Below, piece after piece: positions 39,029 to 47,639 of a DNA stretch of 64,000 bases (position 1 is its first letter; each line of letters begins with the position of its first letter). The notes under the pieces are model-generated. The model saw only the letters and a program-made list of their open reading frames with translations, did no database searches and was not told where the DNA came from. The position numbers and the translations under genes were made by a program. Source of the DNA: Pseudomonas campi (lineage in GTDB: Bacteria > Pseudomonadota > Gammaproteobacteria > Pseudomonadales > Pseudomonadaceae); assembly GCF_013200955.2 (NCBI RefSeq), contig NZ_CP053697.2:992001-1056000 (forward strand), in the 5' to 3' direction.

Positions 39029-40516
39029 TCAACCGGCCGGTGGTTTGAGGGCCTGCAGGGCCTTTTCGGCGCCTTCGTGCAGCGGCACCCCGAGGCCGCG
39101 TTGGGCATTGTCCGGTGACAGCTGGGTGCCCTGAATGCTGCCGTATTGCAGCCAGGGGCTGTCCAGGCTGAAGAGCAGGCGTACCAGTAGCTCGACTTCG
39201 CGGCTGGTCAGTTGGCCGTTGGTCAGCAACAGGCTGCTGACTGCCAGGGTCGGCAGAGCGCTGCCCTGCTGCGGGTAGGTGCCTGCCGGCAGGGTGAAGG
39301 CGAAACTGCCTGGGCGCTCCTGTTGCAGACGGCTGATGGCGCTGGCTTGCAGGGGCAGCAGGCGCAGCGCGAAGGACTCGCTGGCGGCGCGGATATTGTC
39401 GGCCGGGGCGCCGATGATCTGTACCAGGGCATCCAGTTCACCGTCGCGCAGGGCGCTCAGGCCCTGCTGCAGGTCAAGGGCGGCGACGGTGCCGAGATCC
39501 TCAGGTTGCAGGTCGTGGGCGGCCAGCACCGCCAGGGCCGTCAGGCGCGAAGCCGAGCCAGGCAGGCCGAGGTTGACCCGCTTGCCGCGCAGGTCGCTGA
39601 TGCTCTGTAGCGGACCGTCAGCGCGGACCAGCACATGCACCGGCTCCGGGTACAGGCTGGCCATGGCGCGCAGGTTGAGGTTCGGCCCATCGGCCTCAAA
39701 GGGGCCGACTCCGCCTACGGCAAAGTGCGCGGCATCGCTTTGCGACAAGGCCAGAACGACCTCGCCCTTGCGCAGCAGACGCAGGTTATCCAGGCCACCC
39801 TCGGTATTCAGCACATGCAGGTTCACCCCGCGCTGGCTCAGCAGTTCCCGCAGGGCCTGGGCAAAGCGGGCGTACTGCCCGGATGGCGGGCCGCTGGCAA
39901 GCGGATAGCCACTCTGCAGACGGGTCAGGCGGCCCTGGATATTGGCCAGGGAGCGCTCCAGTTCGTCGCTGATGATTTTGCGCTGCTCGGTGCCAGTACC
40001 GCCGGGCGACAGGTTGAGCGCGGTGCTGATGGCCGTGACCAGGGTTTCCCGCGGGGTGGCGCCGCCCTCGCCAGGCTGGGCGGCGCGCGGGGTGCTGAAG
40101 CCCTGGGGCACCACGGCCTGCCAGGCATTGCCCTGTTTGCGGTAGATCAGGCTGCCATGGGCCTTGAGCAAATCACCGGCCTGGTTGCCGCCGCTGTCGA
40201 TACCGGAGAGCCCGCGTGGCCCGGCACCCAGGGCGCTGATCAGGCTGGCCACGCCGGGCGAGTCCCAGGTACCGAAGTCCTGCTCCTGTTCGACCTTGAG
40301 GGTGGCGTCGTAGTAGATCACCAGGCGCTCTTCGCCGGGCGGGGCGTGGGCATCGCTGGCCGAGCCGCGTCGTTGCAGCTTGGCCAGGCTCAGGGTGGTC
40401 GGGCTGAAGGCCTGTTGCAGGCGCTGCTGCAGGTCGGCTTCCAGGGTGGCCTGGTCCGGGCCGCGTGAACAGGCGGCGAGCAGCAGCAGGCAGGCGAGCA
40501 GGGCAATATGGCGCAC
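39029..40516 (-). CDS. TAXI-family solute-binding lipoprotein
   Basis: 495 residues from a GTG start. Lipobox LLAAC places it on a membrane facing the periplasm. The C-terminal two-thirds is a TAXI-type binding protein (GVNLHVLNTEGGLDNLRLLR, VGGVGPFEADGPNLNLRAMA, LRGKRVNLGLPGSASRLTAL). The N-terminal 150 residues are an extra region. TAXI proteins normally serve TRAP permeases, but no DctQ/DctM genes are present. Instead it starts 2 bp after the gltS stop, with its GGAGG ribosome site inside the end of gltS, so the two are translationally coupled. At least one characterised TAXI protein binds glutamate/glutamine, which fits a GltS partner. Confidence 0.85.
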   Translation of the reverse strand: MRHIALLACLLLLAACSRGPDQATLEADLQQRLQQAFSPTTLSLAKLQRRGSASDAHAPPGEERLVIYYDATLKVEQEQDFGTWDSPGVASLISALGAGPRGLSGIDSGGNQAGDLLKAHGSLIYRKQGNAWQAVVPQGFSTPRAAQPGEGGATPRETLVTAISTALNLSPGGTGTEQRKIISDELERSLANIQGRLTRLQSGYPLASGPPSGQYARFAQALRELLSQRGVNLHVLNTEGGLDNLRLLRKGEVVLALSQSDAAHFAVGGVGPFEADGPNLNLRAMASLYPEPVHVLVRADGPLQSISDLRGKRVNLGLPGSASRLTALAVLAAHDLQPEDLGTVAALDLQQGLSALRDGELDALVQIIGAPADNIRAASESFALRLLPLQASAISRLQQERPGSFAFTLPAGTYPQQGSALPTLAVSSLLLTNGQLTSREVELLVRLLFSLDSPWLQYGSIQGTQLSPDNAQRGLGVPLHEGAEKALQALKPPAG

Positions 40517-40518
40517 GG

Positions 40519-41712
40519 TCAGCCTCCAATCCAGGGCAGGGAGAGGAACCCGGTGAGTACCAGGGCATTGACCAGGTCGATGAGGAAAGCACCGACCAGC
40601 GGCACCACCAGAAAGGCCTGGGGCGCCGGTCCGTACTTCTGCACGATGGCCTGCATATTGGCGATGGCGGTAGCGGTGGCGCCCATGGCAAAGCCACAGA
40701 AGGCGGCGGACATGACGGCGCTTTCGTAATCACGGCCCACCGCACGGAACACCAGCAGGCCACCGTACAGCACCACCACGACCAGCTGGCCGAGCAGAAT
40801 CAGCAGCAGAGGCCCGGCCAGACTGGCCACGCTGGCCAGGTTCAGGGCCATCATGGTCATCGCCAGGAACAGCGCCAGGGTCAGGCTGGAGAGCAGGTCG
40901 ATGGCCGCATCATTGAGGCGCAGGCCGACCAGGTGGCCGCCGTTGCGGATCAGCACGCCGAGCAGCAGGCACCAGAGAAAGCTGGGCAGGGTCACCGGGG
41001 CATCGCTGACCAGCTCGGCCAGCCACTGCCCGACCAGCACGGCAAGCAGCACGGCACTCAGCACAGGCAGCAGACTTGTGGTCGTCACCGCCGCCGCATC
41101 ACCGTCGGCGTTGCGCACTGGGCTGGCGGCCTGGCCATCGGCCCCCGCCAGTTGATGGCGCTTGATCAGCCACTGCGCCAATGGGCCGCCGCAAATGCCG
41201 CCGAGCACCAGGCCGAGGGTCGCGCCGGTCATCGCCAGCTCCATCACCGACTGGATATTGCTCACTTCGGCGAAGCGCTCGGCATAGGCCGCGCCGGTGC
41301 CGTGACCGCCGATCAGGGTGATGCTGCCGCCAATCAGCCCCATCAGCGGATGCATGTCCAGGCTCCAGGCGATCAGCAGTCCGGTGAGGTTCTGCAGCAC
41401 GAGAAAGGGTATCAGCACCAGGACAAACAACAGCAGGCGCTTGCCACCCTGGCGGAGCAGGCTGAGGTTGGCCGACAAGCCGACGGCCGCGAAAAAGGCC
41501 AGCAGCAGCACCGGCTTGAGGGTGACGTCGAAGTTTACTTGCACGCCGGTGCCCGTCTGCGCGAGCAGCATGACCACGGCAAACAACAGGCCGCCCGTGA
41601 TGGGGTCGGGGATGTTGTAGCGGGACAGGAAGGGAATCAGGCGGTTGATCTGCCGACCAAGCAAAAGAGCCAGCACGGCCACCAGCAGGGTTTCCACGGG
41701 TTGTAGCGTCAT
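40519..41712 (-). CDS. gltS: sodium/glutamate symporter
   Basis: 397 residues with about ten to twelve membrane helices. GltS features include RYNIPDPITGGLLFA near the N-terminus and the GGSITLIGGHGTGAAYAERF re-entrant loop mid-protein, and the second repeat has SAAFCGFAMGATATAIANMQ. It imports glutamate with sodium. AAGGAAG precedes the ATG at 41712; an ATG at 41751 is unsupported. It is followed without a gap by the TAXI lipoprotein gene. Confidence 0.92.
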   Translation of the reverse strand: MTLQPVETLLVAVLALLLGRQINRLIPFLSRYNIPDPITGGLLFAVVMLLAQTGTGVQVNFDVTLKPVLLLAFFAAVGLSANLSLLRQGGKRLLLFVLVLIPFLVLQNLTGLLIAWSLDMHPLMGLIGGSITLIGGHGTGAAYAERFAEVSNIQSVMELAMTGATLGLVLGGICGGPLAQWLIKRHQLAGADGQAASPVRNADGDAAAVTTTSLLPVLSAVLLAVLVGQWLAELVSDAPVTLPSFLWCLLLGVLIRNGGHLVGLRLNDAAIDLLSSLTLALFLAMTMMALNLASVASLAGPLLLILLGQLVVVVLYGGLLVFRAVGRDYESAVMSAAFCGFAMGATATAIANMQAIVQKYGPAPQAFLVVPLVGAFLIDLVNALVLTGFLSLPWIGG

Positions 41713-41811
41713 AGGCACTTCCTTAATGCGAACTGACTCGGTCGTGCCCAACGGATTGAGGGCGGGCTCGGCTGAAGACTAGCCGAGCCATAAGCCGCTT
41801 GCCTGCCGGGT

Positions 41812-42822
41812 TCAGAATCCTTCGAGGACGATCTTGCCGCGTGCCGTGCCGCTCTCCAGCAGGGCGTGGGCGCGGCGCAGGTTGGTCGCGTTGATGCTGC
41901 CGAAATGTTCGCCCAGGGTGGTTTTCAGCACGCCGTCGTCGATCAGTTGGCTGACCCGGTTGAGCAGGCGATGCTGCTCGATCATGTCGGCGGTCTGGAA
42001 CAGCGAGCGGGTGTACATGAACTCCCAGTGCAGCGACAGGCTCTTGCGCTTGAGCTGGACCACATCGAGCTGCGCCGGGTCGTCGATCAGCGCCAGGCGG
42101 CCCTGGGGCGCCAGGGCTTCGATGATCTGCGCATAGTGCTGGTCGGTGTGGGTCAGGCTGGCGACATGGCTGACCTGGGCGATGCCGATGCGCTGGAGTT
42201 CCTCGCTCAGCGGCAGGCTGTGGTCGATGACATGGTGCGCGCCGAGCGACTGCACCCAGTCGCGGGTTTCTGTGCGCGAGGCAGTGCCGATCACGGTCAG
42301 GCCGGTGAGCTGGCGGGCCAGCTGCACCAGGATCGAACCCACGCCACCGGCGGCGCCGACGATCAGCAGGCTTTGCTGCTCGCCCTGGCCTTCTCTGATC
42401 TGCAGGCGCTCGAACAGCAGTTCCCAGGCGGTGATGGCGGTCAGCGGCAGGGCGGCGGCACGGGCGAAGTCCAGCGAGCCGGGCATGCGCCCGACGATGC
42501 GCTCGTCCACCACATGCAGCTCGCTGTTGGCCCCGGGGCGGTCGATGGCGCCGGCGTAAAACACCCGGTCACCGGGGCGGAACTGCCTGACCTGCGCGCC
42601 AACGGCCTTGACCACCCCGGCCACATCCCAACCCAGCACCTTGGCCTGGCCGGCCTCTGGCTGGACGTTGCGGCGAATCTTGGTGTCCACCGGGTTGACC
42701 GAGATGGCTTTGACCTCCACCAGCAGATCGTGGTCGCCAGGTTGTGGCTCGGCCAGCTGCACATCCTGCAGGGCTTCGGGGTGGTCGATGGGCAGGCTCT
42801 GGTAGTAGGCAATGGCTTTCAC
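41812..42822 (-). CDS. zinc-type alcohol dehydrogenase-like protein (quinone oxidoreductase branch)
   Basis: 336 residues, MDR superfamily. The GroES-like domain opens MKAIAYYQSLPIDHPEALQD; ISVNPVDTKIRRN and LGWDVAGVVKAVG follow. The NADPH-binding Rossmann motif is VGAAGGVGSILVQLARQL. The catalytic and structural zinc cysteines of true alcohol dehydrogenases are missing, so it is probably a zinc-free reductase of quinones or enals. It stands alone, 100 bp upstream of gltS on the same strand. Confidence 0.88.
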   Translation of the reverse strand: MKAIAYYQSLPIDHPEALQDVQLAEPQPGDHDLLVEVKAISVNPVDTKIRRNVQPEAGQAKVLGWDVAGVVKAVGAQVRQFRPGDRVFYAGAIDRPGANSELHVVDERIVGRMPGSLDFARAAALPLTAITAWELLFERLQIREGQGEQQSLLIVGAAGGVGSILVQLARQLTGLTVIGTASRTETRDWVQSLGAHHVIDHSLPLSEELQRIGIAQVSHVASLTHTDQHYAQIIEALAPQGRLALIDDPAQLDVVQLKRKSLSLHWEFMYTRSLFQTADMIEQHRLLNRVSQLIDDGVLKTTLGEHFGSINATNLRRAHALLESGTARGKIVLEGF

Positions 42823-42999
42823 AGGAGGGCTCCACAGGAATGCGCTAACAAGACGAATGCTCCAGCTTAGTCGCCCGAAGGCGGGCTGGCGGCAGGTGAG
42901 GGCAGCATGCTCGCGCGCGCGCCTGCGTCACGGCTGTGCGCGGTTGTTGTAGCAGACATGCGGGTGGCAGCGGTGAGCGGCGGGATGTTTTTTACGCAG

Positions 43000-43016
43000 C
43001 TTAAGACTGCTTTAAG
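43000..43016 (+). promoter_or_regulatory. TTAAG-N6-TTAAG response-regulator box
   Basis: CTTAAG-ACTGC-TTTAAG contains TTAAG, six bases, TTAAG, and also fits YTTAAK-N5-YTTAAK. These are the reported direct-repeat sites of the P. aeruginosa BqsR/CarR regulator and of PmrA-type regulators, respectively. It ends 51 bp before the start of the PepSY gene, a position suited to activation at or near -35. Which regulator uses it is not decided by the sequence. Confidence 0.6.
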
Positions 43017-43066
43017 CATGGCCAGGCAGATTGAGCACGCATTCCACCCATCCCGAGGAAATTCCC

Positions 43067-43330
43067 ATGCGTAAATTGCTCCTGCTGTCCCTGGCCATCG
43101 CCAGCCCCCTGGCCTTTGCCGGTCCGCAATGCAGCACGGCCGAGCAGAGCCAGTGGCAGGACCAGACCAAGTTCCAGGAAAACCTCAAGGCCGAAGGCTA
43201 TGAGATCAAGAAATTCAAAGTCACCGCCGGCAACTGCTATGAAATTTACGGCTGGAACAAGGACAAGCAGAAGGTCGAAATCTACTTCGACCCGGTCAGC
43301 GGCAAGGCGGTGAAGAGCGAGATCGACTGA
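43067..43330 (+). CDS. periplasmic PepSY-domain protein
   Basis: 87 residues with a clear signal peptide (MRKLLLLSLAIASPLAFA) and a short PepSY-like domain (FQENLKAEGYEIKKFKVTAG, EIYFDPVSGKAVKSEID). One cysteine pair, C20 and C48 approximately, could form a disulfide. GAGGAAA precedes the ATG. It starts an operon with cytochrome b561, whose ATG is 2 bp past its stop. The upstream TTAAG direct repeat suggests control by a metal- or cationic-peptide-sensing two-component system. Confidence 0.85.
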   Translation: MRKLLLLSLAIASPLAFAGPQCSTAEQSQWQDQTKFQENLKAEGYEIKKFKVTAGNCYEIYGWNKDKQKVEIYFDPVSGKAVKSEID

Positions 43331-43331
43331 T

Positions 43332-43859
43332 ATGGCAGCCCCCACCCTGCGCCTGTGGGACCCACTCGTGCGCCTGTTTCACTGGTCCATGGCCGCCGCC
43401 TTCATCGCCAACTACTTCTTTACCGAAGAGGGCGGTGACTGGCACCGCTGGTTCGGCTACTACGCCGTGGGTTGGCTGGCCATTCGCGGAGTGTGGGGCT
43501 TTATCGGTACGCCAGCGGCGCGCTGGACGGATTTCTGGCCGACCCCGGCGCGCCTGGCCGAACACCTGCGCGCGCTGCTCGGCGGGCGCCCCTATCACCG
43601 CCTCGGCCATTCGCCGTTGGGTGCCCTGGTGATGATCCTGATGATGGTCTTGATGCTCGGCCTGGGCCTGAGCGGCTTCCTGATGGAGGAGGTCGACTAC
43701 TTCTGGGGCGAAGACTGGATCGAGGAACTGCACGAACTGTTCGCCAATGGCCTGCTGGCCCTGGTTGGCCTGCACCTGCTGGCGGCGCTGGTGGAGAGCG
43801 TGCGTTTGCGCGAGAACCTGCCGCTGTCGATGGTCACCGGCAAGCGGCGTCGGCGCTGA
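43332..43859 (+). CDS. cytochrome b561 family membrane protein
   Basis: 175 residues with four predicted membrane helices. The Ni,Fe-hydrogenase-type cytochrome b561 pattern is visible: LWDPLVRLFHWSMAAAFIAN with a haem-ligand His in helix 1, RWFGYYAVGWLAIRGVWGF, GHSPLGALVMILMM, and LHELFANGLLALVGLHLLAA with paired histidines in the last helices. It probably moves electrons across the inner membrane, perhaps towards its PepSY partner. It ends 37 bp from the convergent TetR gene, with a GGGGCCG/CGGCCCC stem between them. Confidence 0.9.
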   Translation: MAAPTLRLWDPLVRLFHWSMAAAFIANYFFTEEGGDWHRWFGYYAVGWLAIRGVWGFIGTPAARWTDFWPTPARLAEHLRALLGGRPYHRLGHSPLGALVMILMMVLMLGLGLSGFLMEEVDYFWGEDWIEELHELFANGLLALVGLHLLAALVESVRLRENLPLSMVTGKRRRR

Positions 43860-43896
43860 GTCTGGGGCCGCGTGCCGGCCCCGCTCGTCGCATGGC

Positions 43897-44556
43897 TTAG
43901 CCGGCCTTGAGCGTCAGCCCGCAGCCCTTGAGGATGATGCGTTCGAGGTTGTCGGCGGCCTCGTCGAAATCGGCTTTCTTCAAGCTGTTCTTGCCGGTCA
44001 GGCGGCAGATCTGGCTGGCGAAGTCGGCGTAGTGCTGGGTGCTGCCCCACAGCAGGAAGATCAGGTGGACCGGGTCGATCGGGTCCATCTTGCCGGCATC
44101 GATCCATGCCTGGAACACCGCCGCGCGGCCGCGGAACCAGTCGCGGTAGTCCTGGGTGAAGTGGCCGCTCAGGCACTCGCCGCCGCTGATCACTTCCATG
44201 GCGAAGATCCGCGAGGCCAATGGCTGGGTGCGCGAGAACTCGATCTTGGCGCGGATATAGCGGCTCAGCGCCTGAGCCGGGTCGTCGTCGACGCTGAGGT
44301 TGCTGAACGTGGCATCCCACAGGTCGAGGATGTTGTTGAGCACAGCGACGTACAGGCCCAGCTTGTTGTTGAAGTAGTAGTGCAGGTTGGCCTTGGGCAG
44401 CCCCACCGCGAGAGCGATGGTATTCATGCTGGTGCCTTTGTAGCCGTGGCGAGCGAATTGCTCTTCGGCCGCGGCGATGATCGCCTTCTCGTTCTTCTGG
44501 CGAATGCGGCCAGCAGGTTTGGCGGGACTCGGAACGGGGGAGGTGTCAGCGGGCAT
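43897..44556 (-). CDS. TetR-family transcriptional regulator (RutR-like C-terminus)
   Basis: 219 residues. The helix-turn-helix lies in AAAEEQFARHGYKGTSMNTI followed by ALAVGLPKANLHYYFNNK. The C-terminal ligand domain (EFSRTQPLASRIFAMEVISGG, LIFLLWGSTQHYADFASQI) is of the RutR/YcdC type that senses pyrimidines or related small molecules. Neighbouring beta-alanine genes fit, since reductive pyrimidine breakdown yields beta-alanine, but direct control of them is only inferred. Confidence 0.88.
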   Translation of the reverse strand: MPADTSPVPSPAKPAGRIRQKNEKAIIAAAEEQFARHGYKGTSMNTIALAVGLPKANLHYYFNNKLGLYVAVLNNILDLWDATFSNLSVDDDPAQALSRYIRAKIEFSRTQPLASRIFAMEVISGGECLSGHFTQDYRDWFRGRAAVFQAWIDAGKMDPIDPVHLIFLLWGSTQHYADFASQICRLTGKNSLKKADFDEAADNLERIILKGCGLTLKAG

Positions 44557-44956
44557 GGAGGGATTCCGTACAAATCAACGGGTTGGTGACGAACAGATAC
44601 CCCAGCGCGGGTCACGAAACAACCCTTGAGCGTCAAAATCGTGTGCCTTTGGGCAGAAGATTGCCGATTGTCGGCCAATTAGCTGATTTTGCGCCAAAAA
44701 ACCGTCTTAAAGGACAGGTTAAGAACCCGCCGGTCGCGTTCTGCGCTGCGCTGAAAGCCTTGTGGGACAAGCGTTCCAGGTGGCTGGTTGGTTCTAGGAA
44801 GACTTCTCTCTCCCATGAATGGAAGAGGGTGGGAGGGCGAGGCCGTGCTGTCTGTTTTTACCCTCTCCCCCGGCCCCTCTCCCACCTCTCATAAACAAAG
44901 AATGGGAGAGGGGAGAAAAGCGCCTACCTCCGCCCCTTTCCCCACCCACAATCCCG
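44557..44956. other. 400-bp intergenic region with two CCCTCTCCC repeats
   Basis: No gene seen. The TetR promoter must lie at the left; TTGA-GCG-TCAA at 44626-44636 is a short dyad that could be an operator (weak). Two degenerate CCCTCTCCC-type repeats lie at 44806-44829 and 44861-44914, the second with an enlarged loop. They precede the convergent end of bauR. Confidence 0.7.
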
Positions 44957-45880
44957 TCAGCTCCCCGTCTCCGCCAACGCCTCGAGAAAACTCTCCAGCA
45001 CCAGTTGCGGACGCCGGCCCTTGCGTGTCACCGAGGCCAGGGTCAGCTCATAGAAACGCGAGTCCGGCTTTAGCACGCGCAGGCGGCCCTGCTGCACCCA
45101 CTGCTGGGCGTAGTGGTCGGCGAGGTAGCCGATATAGCGCCCGGTGAGAATCAGGAAGGCCATGCCCTCGCGGTCCGAGGCGCTCGCCGTGCAATTGAGC
45201 ACCTGGTACTGCGCCTGGATCTCCGGCGGCAGGCGGAAGGTCGGGGCAATCGCCTCCTGGGCATTCAGGCGGGTATCGGAGAGCTGCGCATCATCCACAT
45301 AGAACAGCGGGTGGCCGACCGCGCAGTACAGCTGCGAGCGCTCGCCATACAGCGGCTGGTACTCCAGGCCGGATAGCGGATGGCTCTGCGGCACCACGCC
45401 GACATGCAGGCTGCCATCCAGCACGCCCTGTTCCACCTCGGAGGGCGGCGTCATGCGGATCTGGATGCGTACGTCCGGGCCGCGTTCCTTGAGGCGCGAC
45501 AGCGCATTGGTGATGCGCATGTGCGGCACCGTCACCAGGTTGTCGGTGAGGCCGATATGCAGCTCGCCGCGCAGCTCGCGGTGCAGGCCGTTGACCCCGT
45601 TGCGAAAGCTCTCCAGCGCGCCGAACAGCTGCAAGGCCGACTGGTACACCTCGCGGCCTTCCTCGGTCAGGGCAAACCCCGCGCGCCCGCGCTGGCACAG
45701 GCGCAGGCCCAGGCGCTGCTCCAGATCGCTCATCTGCTGGCTGATCGCCGAGCGGCCGATGCCCAGCACGCTTTCCGCGGCGGAGAAGCCACCGCACTCG
45801 ACCACGCTGCGGAACAGGCGCAGCAGGCGGATTTCAAAATCGCTGACCTGGGCCAGCGGATCGGGGCGGCGCACACTCAT
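44957..45880 (-). CDS. bauR: LysR-type regulator of beta-alanine catabolism
   Basis: 307 residues. A LysR winged helix at the N-terminus (RLLRLFRSVVECGGFSAAES and VLGIGRSAISQQMSDLEQRL) precedes a periplasmic-binding-like effector domain (GELHIGLTDNLVTVPHMRI). It is divergent from bauA, separated by 109 bp holding an inverted repeat. In PAO1 the LysR regulator BauR sits next to bauABCD and activates it; position here is the same, so the name is by synteny. The ligand would be beta-alanine or a product. Confidence 0.8.
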   Translation of the reverse strand: MSVRRPDPLAQVSDFEIRLLRLFRSVVECGGFSAAESVLGIGRSAISQQMSDLEQRLGLRLCQRGRAGFALTEEGREVYQSALQLFGALESFRNGVNGLHRELRGELHIGLTDNLVTVPHMRITNALSRLKERGPDVRIQIRMTPPSEVEQGVLDGSLHVGVVPQSHPLSGLEYQPLYGERSQLYCAVGHPLFYVDDAQLSDTRLNAQEAIAPTFRLPPEIQAQYQVLNCTASASDREGMAFLILTGRYIGYLADHYAQQWVQQGRLRVLKPDSRFYELTLASVTRKGRRPQLVLESFLEALAETGS

Positions 45881-45881
45881 T

Positions 45882-45899
45882 GTTTAGCTCTGGCTTAAC
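45882..45899. promoter_or_regulatory. dyad in the bauR-bauA intergenic region, candidate LysR operator
   Basis: GTTTAGC-TCTG-GCTTAAC, six of seven positions paired, lies directly against the bauR start codon and about 90 bp upstream of bauA. LysR regulators usually bind such interrupted dyads in divergent promoters to activate the target and repress themselves. Confidence 0.4.
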
Positions 45900-45989
45900 T
45901 AAGGATAAGAAGAGTTGGGTTTTAGTGACTTTATGCCCGTGGCACCTTTCGCTGCAACAACAAACAGGTCCCGCTCCGGGAGAGCCACG

Positions 45990-47336
45990 ATGAACATGCC
46001 GCAGACTGCCACCCCGTCCCTGGCCAGCCAGCTCAAGCTGGATGCCCACTGGATGCCGTTTTCCGCCAACCGCAACTTCAAGCGCGACCCGCGCCTGATC
46101 GTCGGCGCCGACGGCAACTACTTCATCGACGACAAGGGCCGCCGCGTGTTCGACAGCCTGTCCGGCCTGTGGACCTGTGGCGCCGGGCACAACCGCAAGG
46201 AAATCCAGGAGGCCGTGGCCAAGCAGCTGGGCACCCTCGACTACGCCCCGGGCTTCCAGTACGGCCACCCGCTGTCCTACCAGCTGGCCGAGAAAATCAC
46301 CGAGCTGACCCCGGCCGGCCTCGACCACGTGTTCTACACCGACTCCGGCTCCGAGTGCGCCGACACCGCGGTGAAGATGGCCAAGGCCTACTGGCGCCTG
46401 AAAGGTCAGCCGAGCAAAACCAAATTTATCGGCCGTGCCCGTGGCTACCACGGCGTCAACATCGCCGGCACCAGCCTCGGCGGCATTGGCGGCAACCGCA
46501 AGATGTTCGGCCAGATGATGGACGCCGACCACCTGCCGCACACCCTGCAGTCGCACCTGGCCTTCACCAAGGGCATGGCGGCGACCGGCGGTGTGGAGCT
46601 GGCCAACGAACTGCTCAAGCTGATCGAGCTGCACGACGCCTCCAACATCGCCGCGGTGATCGTCGAGCCGATGTCCGGTTCCGCCGGCGTCATCGTGCCG
46701 CCCACCGGCTACCTGCAGCGCCTGCGCGAGATCTGCACCCAGCACAACATCCTGCTGATCTTCGACGAAGTGATCACCGCCTTCGGCCGCATGGGCAAGT
46801 GGACCGGTGCCGAGTACTTCGGCGTGGTGCCAGACATCATGAACACCGCCAAACAGGTCACCAACGGTGCCATCCCGCTGGGCGCGGTGATCGCCTCCAG
46901 CGAGATCTACAACACCTTCATGCAGCAGGCGATTCCCGAGCACATGGTCGAGTTTGGCCACGGCTACACCTACTCCGGCCACCCGGTAGCCTGCGCCGCC
47001 GGCCTGGCGACCCTGGAGCTGCTCAAGCGCGACAACCTGATCGAGCAGTCCGCCGCCCTGGCGCCGGTGTTCGAAGAGAAGCTGCATGGCCTCAAGGGCA
47101 GCAAGAACGTCATCGACATCCGCAACTGCGGCCTGGCCGGCGCGATCCAGATCGCCCCGCGTGACGGCGACGGCGTGATCCGCCCGTTCGAGGCCGGCAT
47201 CAAGCTGTGGAACGCCGGCTTCTACGTGCGCTTCGGCGGCGACACCCTGCAGTTCGGGCCGACCTTCAACACCCAGCCCGAGCAGCTCGACACCCTGTTT
47301 AACGCCGTCGGCGATGTACTGAATAGCCTGGATTGA
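45990..47336 (+). CDS. bauA: beta-alanine:pyruvate aminotransferase
   Basis: 448 residues. A class III PLP transaminase moving the amino group of beta-alanine to pyruvate, giving malonate semialdehyde. Motifs: GLWTCGAGHNRKEIQEAVAK, FYTDSGSECADTAVKMAKAY, IFDEVITAFGRMGKW, and the PLP lysine Lys288 in NTAKQVTNGAIPLGAV. GGGAGAG precedes the ATG at 45990. The high-identity pattern with omega-amino acid transaminases of Pseudomonas is clear. It is followed, after a repeat-filled 303-bp gap, by the semialdehyde dehydrogenase gene. Confidence 0.93.
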   Translation: MNMPQTATPSLASQLKLDAHWMPFSANRNFKRDPRLIVGADGNYFIDDKGRRVFDSLSGLWTCGAGHNRKEIQEAVAKQLGTLDYAPGFQYGHPLSYQLAEKITELTPAGLDHVFYTDSGSECADTAVKMAKAYWRLKGQPSKTKFIGRARGYHGVNIAGTSLGGIGGNRKMFGQMMDADHLPHTLQSHLAFTKGMAATGGVELANELLKLIELHDASNIAAVIVEPMSGSAGVIVPPTGYLQRLREICTQHNILLIFDEVITAFGRMGKWTGAEYFGVVPDIMNTAKQVTNGAIPLGAVIASSEIYNTFMQQAIPEHMVEFGHGYTYSGHPVACAAGLATLELLKRDNLIEQSAALAPVFEEKLHGLKGSKNVIDIRNCGLAGAIQIAPRDGDGVIRPFEAGIKLWNAGFYVRFGGDTLQFGPTFNTQPEQLDTLFNAVGDVLNSLD

Positions 47337-47346
47337 TGCTTATCCC

Positions 47347-47486
47347 CTTCCCCCAAGTGGGGAGGGAACACGCTTCCTCCCCTCTCCCATTCATGGGAGA
47401 GGGGCCGGGGGAGAGGGCGGCCGGCAGCACAAAAGCCAAAGCCAAAGCCCCTCTCCCTAACCCTCTCCCACAAGTGGGAGAGGGGA
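47347..47486. repeat. cluster of CCCTCTCCC palindromic repeats between bauA and bauC
   Basis: A degenerate unit near 47347-47366, an inverse-orientation unit at 47377-47417 (TCCCCTCTCCC ATTCAT GGGAGAGGGG CC GGGGGAGAGGG) and a forward unit at 47448-47486. They flank a short purine/pyrimidine stretch and could form strong hairpins that uncouple bauC from bauA. Confidence 0.85.
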
Positions 47487-47496
47487 CTAGTACTCA

Positions 47497-47616
47497 GTAG
47501 GGTGGAAGTCCGCGCAACGACTTCCACCACCCAGCCGTAGGGTGGATGCCGCTGTTCGCATCCACCGTGCCGGCAACACCCATTTGCGGTGGATGAACAA
47601 AGCGTCATCCACCCTA
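47497..47616. repeat. GTAGGGTGGATG palindromic repeat cluster
   Basis: GTAGGGTGGAAGTC with facing GACTTCCACC at the left, then GTAGGGTGGATG with CATCCACC, GGTGGATG and finally CATCCACCCTAC. Together with the neighbouring CCCTCTCCC units it fills nearly the whole bauA-bauC gap. A fragment of the same family occurs at 53446-53480. Confidence 0.8.
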
Positions 47617-47639
47617 CGTGACACCAACGAGGAGTTTTC

